Below, in pieces: positions 52,405 through 62,938 of a DNA stretch of 64,000 nt; position 1 is the first letter of the stretch, and every line of letters begins with the position of its first letter. The notes under the pieces are model-generated. The model was not told the DNA's origin, searched no databases, and was given only the letters and a program-made list of their open reading frames with translations. A program made the translations under genes and the position numbers. Source of the DNA: [Mycobacterium] nativiensis (GTDB lineage Bacteria > Actinomycetota > Actinomycetes > Mycobacteriales > Mycobacteriaceae); contig NZ_CP083986.1 in NCBI RefSeq assembly GCF_020172685.1, positions 150,456 to 214,455 of the forward strand, given 5' to 3'.

Positions 52405-53337
52405 TCAGACGTCACCGGTGGACAGATGCACGGCGTGGACGCCCGGTGCGGCCGACAACTGATCCAACAGGCTCTCCAGGTGCGCCTTGTCGGTGTGCCA
52501 GTGCTGTACCGATTCCGGATCGGCGGAGACCTCGGTCAGCGCCTGCCGGAGCGTGCCCGGAGTTTCGCGATCCGGGGCGACGACGGTGCCCGGGACGCTT
52601 GCCGTGCGGGTGGTGCGGTTCGCCCCGGCGGCGCCGGCCATGCCCCCGGCGGCGGCATGGCCGACCAGTGAGCCGCCGCCCGGTTCGGCTGCTGTCGGCA
52701 CCCCGCCGGCCGCCACCGCCGGCGCAGGTCCGGCCCCCGGCACGGCGCCGGCCCAGCCCGTCGACGCCGCCCGCGCCGCGGCCAGCCGCGCGGGCGCGGC
52801 GGTGTCGGTGGCGATCGCGCCGGAACCGGCGGCCGCCGACACCTGCGGCGCAGCCGACACCAGTACCTCCGCCGGACTCGATGTCGCCGCCGCACCGGCC
52901 GTCTTCAACACACCGTCCAGATACTGCGCGCCGGAGGCCAATCCGGAGATGACGCTGACCACGGCGGTGGCCTGCCCCGGTCCGGTGACGAGGCCGCCGA
53001 CGGACTGCACGGCTCCGGCGACGGTCGTGAGCGCGGACGGGTCGACGGCCGCGGCATTGGTGGCCTCGGCCGTGGCGTAGGACTCGGCGTTGCCACGCAA
53101 CGTGTCGATGAACAGCTGCTGCAGGGCGGCGGCCCGAGCGCTGATCGCCTGATACTGCTGGGCGTGTGCGGCGAAGCGGGCTGCGGTCGTCGCCGAGACC
53201 TCATCGGCCGCCGGGGGAGGCGCCCCCAGGGTCGGGGCGGCGGCGACCGAATTCTCCTCGCGCATCGCCGTGTCGAGGACGGCCCACTGGGTGGCGGCCG
53301 TCGTCAGCAGGTCGGGTTGGGTGATCACGAAGGACAT
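52405..53337 (-). CDS. PE family protein with Ala-rich C-terminal domain
   Basis: This 310-residue protein begins with a canonical PE domain (residues 1-100): MSFVITQPDLLTTAATQWAV, AADEVSATTAARFAAHAQQY, then the YxxxE secretion signal at Tyr87-Glu91 (SYATAEATNA) recognised by type VII systems. The remainder is Ala/Gly/Thr-rich with no enzyme motif, ending with a more ordered LRQALTEVSADPESVQHWHT segment. It follows the PPE gene by nine bases on the same strand, so the two are one transcript and presumably form a PE-PPE heterodimer. The PPE-first order is opposite to the usual PE-PPE arrangement. No esx genes are nearby. Confidence 0.9.
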   Translation of the reverse strand: MSFVITQPDLLTTAATQWAVLDTAMREENSVAAAPTLGAPPPAADEVSATTAARFAAHAQQYQAISARAAALQQLFIDTLRGNAESYATAEATNAAAVDPSALTTVAGAVQSVGGLVTGPGQATAVVSVISGLASGAQYLDGVLKTAGAAATSSPAEVLVSAAPQVSAAAGSGAIATDTAAPARLAAARAASTGWAGAVPGAGPAPAVAAGGVPTAAEPGGGSLVGHAAAGGMAGAAGANRTTRTASVPGTVVAPDRETPGTLRQALTEVSADPESVQHWHTDKAHLESLLDQLSAAPGVHAVHLSTGDV

Positions 53338-53346
53338 GTCCGCTCC

Positions 53347-54444
53347 TCAGGCTTGTCGTTCTTCGGGCCAGTCGGCGGCCTGGATCACGAAGATCGTGGA
53401 ACCGGCGGCCGTGCGGGCCGGGGCGCCGCCGCGGGATGCGACGACGGGGGTGGTGGTGCCGCCCGCCGCGAGGGAGCCGCCCGCCGCGCCGGCCAGAGCC
53501 AGATCGCCTGCCAGACCACCGCGACCGGCGATCGAGCTGATCGGGGTGACCGCGACGGGCTTGGCCACCACGGCGGCCGGACTCATCGCCGGGGCGGTGG
53601 AGATCCAGTTCGGCGGAACCGACAGCCGCCCCACCATTCCGGCGCGACCGACGGAGGCCGTTGCCGGCACGGTCGCCGGCCGGACCTTCGGTCGGGCCGC
53701 ACCGTGGACCAACTCCTGGCCGGTCGTCGTCGGCGGCAGCGCCGCCACTTTCTGGGCCAGTTCGGCGACGTTGGCCGAGACGGAGGGCAGGCCGTACATC
53801 TCGGTGCCGAACAGGTAGCCGCCGAGGGCGGGGTTCAGCAACGACAGCGGCGACAACGGTCCGGTGAGTTCGCCCAGGAGTGACAGCCCGGACGACGGGT
53901 CCGAGGCGGCCGCGGGGGCGGCGGTGGTCGGCGGCGGGTCGCTGAACGGCGCCAGTTGGGAGGCACCTGCCGCGGCTGCGGCGTAGCCGAGCATCGCGGC
54001 GGCGTCCTGGGCCCACATCTCCAGGTACTGCGCCTCCAGTGCCGCGATCGCGGCGGTGTTCTGGCCCAGGAAGTTGGTGGCGATCAGCGATGCCTGCAGG
54101 CTGCGGTTGGTCGCGATCGCCGGCGGGGGCACCGTCGCGGCGAACGCGGTCTCGTACGCGGCGGCGGCGGCCCGCTGCTGCGCGGCGGTCTGTTCGGCTT
54201 CGGCTGTGCTGACGTGCAGCCAGGTGATGGTTCGTTGGGCAGCCGCCGTCATCAACGCCGAGGACGGGCCGGTCCAGCCTGCGGCCAGCGTCGCGACCAC
54301 CGCCGCACCGGAGGCCGCGGTGGCGGCCATCTGGGTGGCGAGCCCCTCCCAGGCGGCCGCGGCCGCCAGCATCGGTCCGGCCCCCGGCCCGGCGTACATC
54401 CGTGCGGAATTGACCTCCGGCGGCAGCAACGCGAAGTTCGTCAT
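53347..54444 (-). CDS. PPE family protein, SVP subgroup
   Basis: This 365-residue PPE protein starts MTNFALLPPEVNSARMYAGP, with the Pro-Pro-Glu motif at residues 8-10 and the AGWTGPSS turn near residue 55. The PPE helical domain spans about residues 1-170. The C-terminal GRLSVPPNW at 272-280 is the GxxSVPxxW motif defining the PPE-SVP subgroup. It is the first gene of a two-gene operon with the PE downstream. A 19-of-21 inverted repeat frames its promoter (54467-54528). It is probably exported by an ESX-5-like system to the outer membrane or surface (family knowledge). Confidence 0.93.
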   Translation of the reverse strand: MTNFALLPPEVNSARMYAGPGAGPMLAAAAAWEGLATQMAATAASGAAVVATLAAGWTGPSSALMTAAAQRTITWLHVSTAEAEQTAAQQRAAAAAYETAFAATVPPPAIATNRSLQASLIATNFLGQNTAAIAALEAQYLEMWAQDAAAMLGYAAAAAGASQLAPFSDPPPTTAAPAAASDPSSGLSLLGELTGPLSPLSLLNPALGGYLFGTEMYGLPSVSANVAELAQKVAALPPTTTGQELVHGAARPKVRPATVPATASVGRAGMVGRLSVPPNWISTAPAMSPAAVVAKPVAVTPISSIAGRGGLAGDLALAGAAGGSLAAGGTTTPVVASRGGAPARTAAGSTIFVIQAADWPEERQA

Positions 54445-54466
54445 GTCCCGCGACCTCCTCAACCCC

Positions 54467-54528
54467 AACTAGTTGACAGCGCAACTATCCGCTAAGCATA
54501 ACGCAGGTAGTTGCAATGTCAACTAGTT
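54467..54528. promoter_or_regulatory. Long interrupted inverted repeat at the PPE-PE promoter
   Basis: The left arm at 54467-54487 begins AACTAGTTGACA; the right arm at 54508-54528 ends TGTCAACTAGTT. The two 21-base arms match at 19 positions across a 20-base centre. Each arm also contains an AGTTG-N6-CAACT type pair and the palindrome AACTAGTT. It looks like two binding sites for one dimeric repressor or activator 23 bases before the PPE start. Confidence 0.8.
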
Positions 54529-54569
54529 TTGGAGTCGGAGAGACTGCCGGCAGTGCGGCCGACGAATCG

Positions 54570-55421
54570 CTACAGCGGCCGCACCGCCGCGGTCAGGTAC
54601 GGGTAGCCCTTGGCGACGTTGCGCAGCGCCAGATCCCAGCCGCCGGCGGCCTTCTCCACGTACAACCCGGGGCTGGCCGGCAGCAGCATCGGCTTGCCGA
54701 ACCGCACCGAGTACTCGACGGCGTCCGGCAGCGCCCCCTCGATGTTCGCCAGGACCGCTGCCGCGGAGAACATCCCGTGGGCGATCACGGTCGGGAAGCC
54801 GAACAGCTTGGCGCCGATCGAACTGGTGTGGATCGGGTTGTGGTCCCCGCCGGCCGACGCGTAGCGCCGGATCTGGCCGGGGGTCACCCGCAGCACCGCG
54901 TTCGGCGGGCCCAGCTTGGGCTGCTTGGCCGGCGGCGGCTTCGGCTCGTCGGACAGGCTGGTGCGCTGCTGGTGCAGGAACGTCGTCACCTGATGCCACG
55001 CCGGGTCGTTGCCCACGCTGATGTCGGTGACGATGTCGACCAGCAGGCCCTTGCGGTGCTCGCGCAGGTTCGCCGCCCGCACACTGACGCCGACGGTGTC
55101 GGTGACCGTGATCGGCCGGTACTGGGTGATCCGGTTCTCGGTGTGCACCGAACCCATTGCGGCGAAGGGGAAATCGAACCCGGTCACCAGCGACATCACC
55201 GTCGGAAAGGTCAGCGCGAACGGGTAGGTCAGCGGCACCTGATCCCCGAACTGCAGCCCCGTGACGGAGGCGTACTCGGCGACGTGGCCGGGGTCGATCG
55301 TCAGCTCGTCGACGCGCAGCGTGCGATCCGGCAGGGTGCCGGCGCGCGGGACCACCGGCAGTGCCCCGGCGACCGCACGCAGCATGTTCTTCCACCCACT
55401 GGGTTGGGACATATCTGTCAC
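54570..55421 (-). CDS. htdX: 3-hydroxyacyl-thioester dehydratase HtdX
   Basis: This 283-residue MaoC-type (R)-specific dehydratase has two hotdog halves. The C-terminal one contains the hydratase-2 motif [20 protein letters not shown] followed by [10 protein letters not shown], with catalytic Asp and His intact. The GTG at 55421 overlaps the fabG4 stop (GTGA), fixing the start; an ATG nine bases later is an alternative. It dehydrates 3-hydroxyacyl thioesters made by FabG4. The htdX-fabG4-fadA2 arrangement equals Rv0241c-Rv0243. It is transcribed with fabG4. Confidence 0.93.
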   Translation of the reverse strand: MTDMSQPSGWKNMLRAVAGALPVVPRAGTLPDRTLRVDELTIDPGHVAEYASVTGLQFGDQVPLTYPFALTFPTVMSLVTGFDFPFAAMGSVHTENRITQYRPITVTDTVGVSVRAANLREHRKGLLVDIVTDISVGNDPAWHQVTTFLHQQRTSLSDEPKPPPAKQPKLGPPNAVLRVTPGQIRRYASAGGDHNPIHTSSIGAKLFGFPTVIAHGMFSAAAVLANIEGALPDAVEYSVRFGKPMLLPASPGLYVEKAAGGWDLALRNVAKGYPYLTAAVRPL

Positions 55422-56782
55422 GCCCCCAACATGGCCTGGCCGCAGACCCGGATCGTGTTGCCGGTGACGGCGTTCGACGCCGGGCTGGCGAAGTAGGCGA
55501 TCAGTTCGGCGACGTCGACGGGCTGGCCGCCCTGGAACAGCGAGTTGAGCCGGCGGCCTACCTCGCGGGTGGCCAGCGGAATGGCTGCTGTCATGTCGGT
55601 TTCGATGAACCCGGGGGCCACAGCGTTGATCGTGATGTCTTTGCCGGCCAGAACCGGCGCCAGCGCGTCGGTCAGCCCGATCATGCCGGCCTTGGTGGCC
55701 GCGTAGTTGGTCTGCCCGCGGTTGCCCGCGATCCCGGCCATCGACGACAGGCCGATCACCCGGCCGCCCTTGCCGATGCTGCCATTGGCCACCAGGCCCT
55801 CGGTGAGCCGTTGCGGCGCAAGCAGGTTCACCGCCAGTACCGAGTTCCACCGGGCGTCGTCCATGTTGGCCAGCAGCTTGTCGCGGGTGATACCGGCGTT
55901 GTTGACCAGCACGTCGGCCTTGCCTCCGTGGTGTTCTTTGAGGTGCGCGGTGATCTGGTCGACCGCGTCGTCGGCGGTCACGTCCAGGGCCAGCGCGGTG
56001 CCGCCCACCCGTGCTGCGGTCTTCTCCAGCGCCTCGGCGGCCTGCGGCACGTCGATCGCCACCACCTTGGCGCCGTCGCGGGCGAACACCTCGGCGATGG
56101 TGGCGCCGATGCCACGCGCGGCGCCGGTGATGATGGCGACCTTGCCGTCCAGCGGCCGATCCCAGTCGGCGGGCGCGGTGGAGTCATCGGCGCCCACGTA
56201 GAACACCTGGCCGTCGACGTAGGCCGAGCGTGCCGAGAGGATGAACCGCAGCGTCGATTCCAGACCGGTGGCGCCGGGCTTGGCCTTCGGTGACAGGTAC
56301 ACCAGCTGCACGGTTGCGCCGCGCTGCACTTCCTTGCCCAGTGATCGGGTGAAGCCCTCCAGTGCGCGCTGGGCGATCCGCTCGTCGACGCTGTCGGTGA
56401 GGTCCGGGGTGGTGCCGACGACCACGAGCCGGCCGCAGCGGCCGACGTTGCGCAGCAGCGGGGTGAAGAATTCGTGCAGTGCGGTGAGCCCGGCGGGCGA
56501 GGTGATGCCGGTGGCGTCGAAGACCAGCCCGCCGAACGAGTCGGCCCATCGGCCACCCAGGTTGTCACCGACCACCTGGTAGTCGTCGGCCAGCGCGGCG
56601 CGCAGCGGCTCGGCCACCCGGCCGGTGCCGCCGATCAGCAGGGGACCGGCCAGGGCCGGTTCGCCGACCCGGTAGCGGCGCAGCGTCTCGGCTTGGGGAA
56701 CGCCGAGTTGCTTGGCCAGGAACGACCCGGGGGCGGAGTTGACGATCTGGGACAACAGGTCCGAGGGGACTTTGGGGGCCAC
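55418..56782 (-). CDS. fabG4: High-molecular-weight 3-ketoacyl reductase FabG4
   Basis: This 454-residue two-domain SDR has an N-terminal flavodoxin-like domain (residues 1-200) and a C-terminal ketoreductase domain. The latter has the NAD-binding [24 protein letters not shown] in [11 protein letters not shown], and the catalytic Ser-Tyr-Lys in [19 protein letters not shown] and AATKAG. The length equals that of M. tuberculosis FabG4 (Rv0242c, from memory), an NADH-dependent beta-ketoacyl-CoA reductase. It starts at GTG. It is divergent from fadA2; the gap holds a TTACT/AGTAA palindrome probably used by a shared regulator. The stop overlaps htdX. Confidence 0.95.
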   Translation of the reverse strand: MAPKVPSDLLSQIVNSAPGSFLAKQLGVPQAETLRRYRVGEPALAGPLLIGGTGRVAEPLRAALADDYQVVGDNLGGRWADSFGGLVFDATGITSPAGLTALHEFFTPLLRNVGRCGRLVVVGTTPDLTDSVDERIAQRALEGFTRSLGKEVQRGATVQLVYLSPKAKPGATGLESTLRFILSARSAYVDGQVFYVGADDSTAPADWDRPLDGKVAIITGAARGIGATIAEVFARDGAKVVAIDVPQAAEALEKTAARVGGTALALDVTADDAVDQITAHLKEHHGGKADVLVNNAGITRDKLLANMDDARWNSVLAVNLLAPQRLTEGLVANGSIGKGGRVIGLSSMAGIAGNRGQTNYAATKAGMIGLTDALAPVLAGKDITINAVAPGFIETDMTAAIPLATREVGRRLNSLFQGGQPVDVAELIAYFASPASNAVTGNTIRVCGQAMLGA

Positions 56783-56838
56783 TTAGCTGCCTTCCGTCTG
56801 GGTGCGTGCCTGGTGCAGGCCACGGTGTCGACAACGAA

Positions 56839-56854
56839 CTTACTCCAGAGTAAG
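56839..56854. promoter_or_regulatory. Palindromic operator in the fabG4/fadA2 divergent promoter
   Basis: CTTACT-CCAG-AGTAAG is a perfect 6+4+6 inverted repeat in the 140-base gap between divergent starts. Its core TTACTCCAGAGTAA shares the TTACY-N4-RGTAA pattern with sites before the Rv0238-like TetR and fadE5. Confidence 0.75.
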
Positions 56855-56922
56855 AATACTGGGTAGTATCACCCCGACCGTCCCCGACAATGCGGGGCGC
56901 CCGACCACCAGACGGAGAGATC

Positions 56923-58269
56923 GTGGCATCTGGACCTGCTGCTAAGCCCACACCCGCCGGCACCGGCGAGCGACGCCGCGTCGCCGTCCTCGGTGGCAAC
57001 CGCATCCCGTTCGCCCGCTCGGACGGCGCGTACGCGAGCGCGTCGAACCAGGACATGTTCACCGCCGCACTGGGCGGCCTGGTGGACCGGTTCGGCCTGG
57101 CCGGCGAGAAGCTGGATGCCGTGATCGGCGGAGCGGTGCTCAAGCACAGCCGGGACTTCAACCTGATCCGCGAATCTGTGCTCGGCTCGGCCCTGTCGCC
57201 CTACACGCAGGCCTTCGACCTGCAGCAGGCCTGTGGCACCGGGCTGCAGGCGGCGATCTGCGCCGCCGACGGCATTGCCGCCGGCCGCTACGAGGTCGCG
57301 GCCGCGGGCGGAACGGACACCACCTCCGACGCCCCGCTGGCGATCGGCAATGAACTGCGCCGCACGCTGCTCGCGCTGCGCCGGTCCAAGTCCAACGTGG
57401 CGCGCCTGAAGCTGGCCGGGAAGCTGCCGGCCGCGCTGGGCGTGGAGATTCCGGCCAACAAGGAAACGCGGACCGGCCTTTCCATGGGCGAGCACCAGGC
57501 CATCACCAGCAAGCAGATGGGCATCAAGCGCGTCGACCAGGACGAGCTGGCCGCGGCCAGCCACCGGAACATGGCCGCCGCCTACGACCGCGGCTTCTTC
57601 GACGACCTGATCACGCCGTTCCAGGGGCTCTACCGCGACGACAACCTGCGGCCCGGGTCGAGCCCGGAGAAGCTGGCGACCCTCAAGCCGGTGTTCGGCG
57701 CGAAGGCCGGTGACGCCACCATGACCGCGGGCAACTCCACGCCGCTCACCGACGGTGCGTCGGTGGCGCTGCTGGCCAGCGAGGAGTGGGCTGCCGCGCA
57801 CAAGCTGACCCCGTTGGCCTACTTCGTCGACGCCGAGACCGCCGCGGTCGACTACGTCAACGGCGCCGACGGGCTGCTGATGGCCCCGACCTACGCGGTG
57901 CCGCGGCTGCTGGCCCGCAACGGTCTGACCCTGCAGGACTTCGACTTCTACGAGATCCACGAGGCGTTCGCCTCGACGGTGCTGTGCCACCTGGCGGCGT
58001 GGGAGTCGCAGGAGTACTGCAAGGAGCGGCTGGGGCTGGACTCCGCGTTGGGCGCCATCGACCGGTCCAAACTCAACGTCAACGGCTCCTCGCTGGCCTC
58101 GGGGCACCCGTTCGCGGCCACCGGCGGCCGGATCGTGGCGCAGGCCGCCAAGCAGATCGCCGAGGCCAAAGCGGCCAAGAAAGGCACAGCGAAGAACAAG
58201 CCGGTTCGCGCGCTGATCTCGATCTGTGCCGCCGGCGGTCAGGGTGTCGCCGCCATTCTGGAGGGCTAG
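56923..58269 (+). CDS. fadA2: Acetyl-CoA acyltransferase (thiolase) FadA2
   Basis: This 448-residue thiolase catalyses the last step of beta-oxidation, releasing acetyl-CoA. It has the nucleophile cysteine in DLQQACGTGLQAAICA, the histidine of YEIHEAFAS, ASGHPFAATGGR, and the C-terminal cysteine region ISICAAGGQG. The GTG start giving MASGPAAKPTPAGTGERR has GGAGAG just upstream. A longer frame from the ATG at 56890 is possible but lacks a ribosome-binding site. It is divergent from fabG4 and terminates at a strong hairpin at 58383-58415. Confidence 0.94.
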   Translation: MASGPAAKPTPAGTGERRRVAVLGGNRIPFARSDGAYASASNQDMFTAALGGLVDRFGLAGEKLDAVIGGAVLKHSRDFNLIRESVLGSALSPYTQAFDLQQACGTGLQAAICAADGIAAGRYEVAAAGGTDTTSDAPLAIGNELRRTLLALRRSKSNVARLKLAGKLPAALGVEIPANKETRTGLSMGEHQAITSKQMGIKRVDQDELAAASHRNMAAAYDRGFFDDLITPFQGLYRDDNLRPGSSPEKLATLKPVFGAKAGDATMTAGNSTPLTDGASVALLASEEWAAAHKLTPLAYFVDAETAAVDYVNGADGLLMAPTYAVPRLLARNGLTLQDFDFYEIHEAFASTVLCHLAAWESQEYCKERLGLDSALGAIDRSKLNVNGSSLASGHPFAATGGRIVAQAAKQIAEAKAAKKGTAKNKPVRALISICAAGGQGVAAILEG

Positions 58270-58404
58270 CTTCGGCCGGCGGCCCCAGGTTTGCCGTCCG
58301 CCGCCGGCGGGTAGACGACGCGCATGGTCTGCTCCGTGTCGTCGCACGCCCCCGGTGGCGACGCGGAGCAACCTGGTCGTCGCCCGCCGCTGAACTGAGG
58401 GGAT
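58270..58404. other. Convergent intergenic region with palindromes
   Basis: This 135-base gap between fadA2 and the DJ-1-like gene contains TGCTCCG-TGT-CGTCGC and, about 12 bases further, GCGACG-CGGAGCA, a 13-bp imperfect stem with a three-base bulge. The left arm of the terminator at 58383 follows. No gene was found in it. Confidence 0.5.
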
Positions 58405-58415
58405 TCAGCGGCGGG
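58383..58415. terminator. Bidirectional terminator hairpin (fadA2 / DJ-1 gene)
   Basis: CCCGCCGCTGAA (58383-58394) pairs perfectly with TTCAGCGGCGGG (58404-58415) across a 9-base loop. It overlaps the stop codon of the DJ-1-like gene and lies 113 bases past the fadA2 stop. There is no T-run, as is usual in mycobacteria. Confidence 0.75.
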
Positions 58416-59115
58416 TTCGAGCGGCGCCGATCGCGGCGTCCCACAACAGCAGCGTTGCCGCCTTCAACTGGGTCGGCTTCACCAGATCCCGGGCCATCAG
58501 CGCGGTGGCGGTCGCCTTTGTCTTCACCGACGCCTTCGACATGTGGCCGGAGTCGAAGGGCGGCTGAGGGTCGTACTCCATCGACAACTGGATGGCCTTG
58601 GCGCGGTCTTCACCGCCGATCCGGCCGGCCAGCCACAGTCCGAGATCGATGCCGGCCGAGACCCCCGCGCAGGTGACGATGTCACCCTCGTGCACGATGC
58701 GCTCGTCGCCGATCGCGGTGGCGCCGAATGTTTTCAGCGCCGGAAGCGCCATCCAGTGCGAGGTGGCCCGCTTGCCGGTGAGCAGCCCGGCAGCGCCCAG
58801 GACCAGCGATCCCGAACACACCGACGTGGTCCAGGTCGCCGTCCGATGGGCTCGCCGCACCCACTCCAGCAGTCTTTCGTCACGGGCGTGCTCGACGGTC
58901 GTCATACCGCCCGGCACCAGTATCACGTCGGGTGACGGTGTCTCGTCGAATGAATGCGTGGCCCCGATGACGAGGACCCCGGAATCGGCGGTGACAGGCC
59001 CGGGTTCGTGCCACACGAACCGGACCTGGGCGTCCGGCAGCCAGCGCAGCACCTCGTAGGGGCCGATGAAGTCCAGTGCGGTGAAGCCCGGGTACAGCAC
59101 GATCGCGATCTGCAT
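58405..59115 (-). CDS. DJ-1/PfpI-family protein
   Basis: This 236-residue class I glutamine amidotransferase-like protein starts MQIAIVLYPGFTALDFIGPY, with AAAGGACT upstream. The nucleophile-elbow Cys100 lies in TTSVCSGSLVLGAAG and the supporting glutamate Glu21 in GPYEVL; this is the arrangement of isonitrile-hydratase/ThiJ-type proteins. A roughly 40-residue C-terminal extension (SKASVKTKATATALMARDL...) is unusual. It lies 18 bases after the GlxA/AraC regulator gene and is probably controlled by it. The substrate is unknown. Confidence 0.87.
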   Translation of the reverse strand: MQIAIVLYPGFTALDFIGPYEVLRWLPDAQVRFVWHEPGPVTADSGVLVIGATHSFDETPSPDVILVPGGMTTVEHARDERLLEWVRRAHRTATWTTSVCSGSLVLGAAGLLTGKRATSHWMALPALKTFGATAIGDERIVHEGDIVTCAGVSAGIDLGLWLAGRIGGEDRAKAIQLSMEYDPQPPFDSGHMSKASVKTKATATALMARDLVKPTQLKAATLLLWDAAIGAARTRR

Positions 59116-59133
59116 GGTGAGTCCTTTCAAGTG

Positions 59134-60102
59134 TCAGGCGAACGTCTTGCGGTAGTGGTCGGGTGAGATGCCGAGCCGACGGATGAAGGTGCGGCGCAGG
59201 GTTTCCGCGGTTCCGAAGCCGCAGCGGCCGGCGATCGCGACAACGGTGTCGTCGGTCTCCTCGAGTTGCCGGCGTGCGGCCTCGGTGCGTACCCGCTCCA
59301 CGTAGGCGCCGGGTGCCATGCCGACCTCGTCGGTGAAGACCCGGGTGAAGTGCCGCGGACTCATCGAGGCATGAGCGGCCAGGTCCGGAATGCGGTGCGC
59401 CCCACCGGGTTGCGTATCGATGTGGTCCTGTACGTCGCGGATCGGCCTGCGGCGGGCCCGGGGTAGCCAGACCGGGGCGGCGAACTGGGTCTGCCCGCCG
59501 GGCCGGCGCAGGTACAGCACCAGCCAGCGGGCCACGGTCTGTGCCAGCTCGGTGCCGTGATCCTCCTCGACCAGCGCCAGCGCCAGGTCGATCCCGGACG
59601 TGACACCCGCTGCGGTCCACACCGATTCCGAGCTGCGCAGAAAGATCGGTTCCGGGTCGACGTCGATCGCCGGGAACTCGCGCGCCAGTGCGTCGGCGAA
59701 CGCCCAATGGGTGGTGGCGCGGCAGCCGTCGAGCAGCCCGGCCGATGCTGCCAGGAAGGCCCCGGTGCACACGCTGATCACCCGTCGGGTGTGCGCCGCG
59801 GCGGTGCGGATCCACGCCAGGGTCGCCGGGTCGGCGCGAGCCGCGTCGACACCGATGCCGCCGGGCAGCACCACCGCATCGACGGGCTCGGTGGGGTCGG
59901 GCAGCGCGGTGGTCGCCAGGGCCGGGCCGCTGCTGGTCGCGATCGGCCAGCCGTCGATGCTCGCCACGGTGATCTCGTAGCCGTCGCCGCCGCGACCCGC
60001 ACCGAGCAGCGCCAACGATGCCCCGGCGAACACCTCCGAGGGCCCGAACACGTCCAGTGACTGGATGCCCGGATAGCCGAGGATGACGACCTTGCGTGTC
60101 AT
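59134..60102 (-). CDS. GlxA/FtrA-type AraC-family transcriptional regulator
   Basis: The protein is 322 residues: an N-terminal DJ-1/PfpI-like domain (VILGYPGIQSLDVFGPSEVF; cysteine in VISVCTGAFLAASAGLLDG) fused to a C-terminal AraC double helix-turn-helix (HASMSPRHFTRVFTDEVGMA then VERVRTEAARRQLEETDD and CGFGTAETLRRTFIRRLG). This is the GlxA regulator architecture. It precedes a stand-alone DJ-1 protein in the same operon, so it probably activates it. The ligand is unknown. The gene pair is an insertion between the fadA2 and fadE5 equivalents. Confidence 0.92.
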   Translation of the reverse strand: MTRKVVILGYPGIQSLDVFGPSEVFAGASLALLGAGRGGDGYEITVASIDGWPIATSSGPALATTALPDPTEPVDAVVLPGGIGVDAARADPATLAWIRTAAAHTRRVISVCTGAFLAASAGLLDGCRATTHWAFADALAREFPAIDVDPEPIFLRSSESVWTAAGVTSGIDLALALVEEDHGTELAQTVARWLVLYLRRPGGQTQFAAPVWLPRARRRPIRDVQDHIDTQPGGAHRIPDLAAHASMSPRHFTRVFTDEVGMAPGAYVERVRTEAARRQLEETDDTVVAIAGRCGFGTAETLRRTFIRRLGISPDHYRKTFA

Positions 60103-60192
60103 GACATCAGTGTCGGCTGCCCGGCCCCATGGCGTCTACGCCATGTATCCCACAAATCAGGACAGTGTGCGCGCGGGCTACGCGGAAATGCA

Positions 60193-60225
60193 GCAGGCCC
60201 CCAGGGGGTCTCCCCGGGGGCCTGC
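60193..60225. terminator. Terminator hairpin downstream of fadE5
   Basis: GCAGGCCCCC (60193-60202) and GGGGGCCTGC (60216-60225) form a perfect 10-bp stem; the 13-base loop can itself pair GGGG with CCCC. It stands 20 bases after the fadE5 stop on the minus strand and has only a weak T-stretch. Confidence 0.78.
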
Positions 60226-60244
60226 GCGGTCTTGTTGCGGCGGT

Positions 60245-62089
60245 TTAGAAGGCCGCCTCGTCGAGCTCCATGATCTCGTTGTCGATGGCTTCCAGCACCT
60301 GGCGGGTGCTGGTCAGCAGCGGCAGGAAGTTCTTGGTGAAGAACGACGCCACCGCGATCTTGCCCTCGTAGAAGGACCGGTCGGCAGCTGGGATGTCGCC
60401 GGCGGCAGCATCCAGGGCCTCCACGGCGACGGCGGCCTGGCGGGCCAGCAGCCAGCCGATCATCAGGTCGCCGACGCTCATCAGGAAGCGCACCGAGCCC
60501 AGGCCCACCTTGTAGATGCTGGAGATGTCCTCCTGCGCGGCCATCAGGTAGCCGGTCAGCGTCGCGGCCATGCCCTGCACGTCGGCCAACGCGGTGGCCA
60601 GCAGCTCACGCTCGGCCTTCAGTCGACCGTTGCCGGTCTCATTCTTGATGAACGCCTCGATCTCACCGGCGACGTGGCCCAGCGCGGCGCCCTTGTCGCG
60701 GATGATCTTGCGGAAGAAGAAGTCCTGCGCCTGAATCGCGGTGGTGCCCTCGTACAGCGAGTCGATCTTGGCGTCGCGGATGTACTGCTCGATCGGGTAG
60801 TCCTGCAGGAACCCGGAACCGCCCAGGGTCTGCAGGCTCTCGGTGAGCTTGGCGTAGGCCTGCTCGGAGCCGACACCCTTGACGATCGGCAGCATCAGGT
60901 CGTTGACCTTGACCGCCAGCTCGGCGTCCACGCCGTGCAGGGCCTCGGCGACCGCGGCGTCCTGGTAGCTGGCGGTGTAGATGTACAGCGCCCGCAGACC
61001 CTCGGCGTAGGCCTTCTGGGTCATCAGCGACCGGCGCACGTCCGGGTGGTGGGTGATGGTCACCCGCGGAGCGGACTTGTCGGTCATCTGGGCCAGGTCA
61101 GCGCCCTGCACCCGCTCCTTGGCGTACTCCAGGGCGTTGAGGTAACCGGTGGACAGGGTGGCGATGGCCTTGGTGCCCACCATCATCCGGGCCTGCTCGA
61201 TCACATCGAACATCTGCGCGATGCCGTTGTGCACCTCGCCGACCAGCCAACCCTTGGCCGGCACGCCGTGCTGGCCGAAGGTGAGCTCACAGGTGGCCGA
61301 AACCTTCAGGCCCATCTTGTGCTCGACGTTGGTGACGAAGGCGCCGTTGCGCTCACCGAGCTCACCGGTTTCGAAGTCGAACAGGAACTTGGGCACGAAG
61401 AACAGCGACAGGCCCTTGGTGCCCGGCTTCGCGCCCTCGGGGCGGGCCAGCACCAGGTGGAAGATGTTCTCGAACAGGTCGTCGGAGTCGGCGGAGGTGA
61501 TGAACCGCTTCACGCCGTCGATGTGCCAGGAGCCGTCATCCTGCTGGACGGCCTTGGTGCGGCCGGCGCCCACATCCGAGCCGGCGTCCGGCTCGGTGAG
61601 CACCATGGTCGAGCCCCAGCCGCGCTCGGCGGCGATGACGGCCCACTTCTTCTGCTCTTCGGTGGCGACGTGGTAGAAGATGTTGGCGAATCCGGCGCCG
61701 CCGGCGTACATCCACACCGCCGGGTTGGCGCCCAGGATGTGCTCGTGCAGCGCCCACATCAGCGCCTTGGGCATGGCCATGCCGCCCAGTTCGTCGTCGA
61801 TGCCGACCTTGTCCCAGCCGCCTTCGAGGCAGGCGCGCACCGACTTCTTGAAGGACTCGGGCAGTGTCACCGTGTGAGTGGCCGGGTCGAACACCGGCGG
61901 ATTGCGGTCACCGTCGACGAACGAGTCAGCAATCGGCCCCTCGGCCAGGCGGACCATCTCGCCGAGCATCTCCTGCGCGGTCTCGACGTCCAGGTCGGCG
62001 TACTCGCCCTGGCCGAAGACCTTGTCCAGGCCGAACACCTCGAACAGGTTGAATACCTGGTCACGGACATTGCTCTTGTAGTGGCTCAC
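60245..62089 (-). CDS. fadE5: Acyl-CoA dehydrogenase FadE5
   Basis: This 614-residue long-form acyl-CoA dehydrogenase starts at GTG ([20 protein letters not shown]) behind AGGAGGAAG. Key blocks are [59 protein letters not shown] and [20 protein letters not shown], with the extra C-terminal domain typical of FadE5, which oxidises a wide range of fatty acyl-CoAs. It matches Rv0244c in size and neighbours. A TTACY-N4-RGTAA palindrome lies about 50 bases upstream, linking it to the fabG4/fadA2 promoter. A close paralogue is encoded at 11688-13535. Confidence 0.95.
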   Translation of the reverse strand: MSHYKSNVRDQVFNLFEVFGLDKVFGQGEYADLDVETAQEMLGEMVRLAEGPIADSFVDGDRNPPVFDPATHTVTLPESFKKSVRACLEGGWDKVGIDDELGGMAMPKALMWALHEHILGANPAVWMYAGGAGFANIFYHVATEEQKKWAVIAAERGWGSTMVLTEPDAGSDVGAGRTKAVQQDDGSWHIDGVKRFITSADSDDLFENIFHLVLARPEGAKPGTKGLSLFFVPKFLFDFETGELGERNGAFVTNVEHKMGLKVSATCELTFGQHGVPAKGWLVGEVHNGIAQMFDVIEQARMMVGTKAIATLSTGYLNALEYAKERVQGADLAQMTDKSAPRVTITHHPDVRRSLMTQKAYAEGLRALYIYTASYQDAAVAEALHGVDAELAVKVNDLMLPIVKGVGSEQAYAKLTESLQTLGGSGFLQDYPIEQYIRDAKIDSLYEGTTAIQAQDFFFRKIIRDKGAALGHVAGEIEAFIKNETGNGRLKAERELLATALADVQGMAATLTGYLMAAQEDISSIYKVGLGSVRFLMSVGDLMIGWLLARQAAVAVEALDAAAGDIPAADRSFYEGKIAVASFFTKNFLPLLTSTRQVLEAIDNEIMELDEAAF

Positions 62090-62836
<747 letters not shown>

Positions 62837-62938
62837 CGGTCGCGTCTCCTGACTATTTAGGGTCGTGGACGCCTTGGTGTGGGCTCAATATCGGATAGGG
62901 CCTTTGGTCAACCGCCGCAGATGTGTTGCGATGGACTA

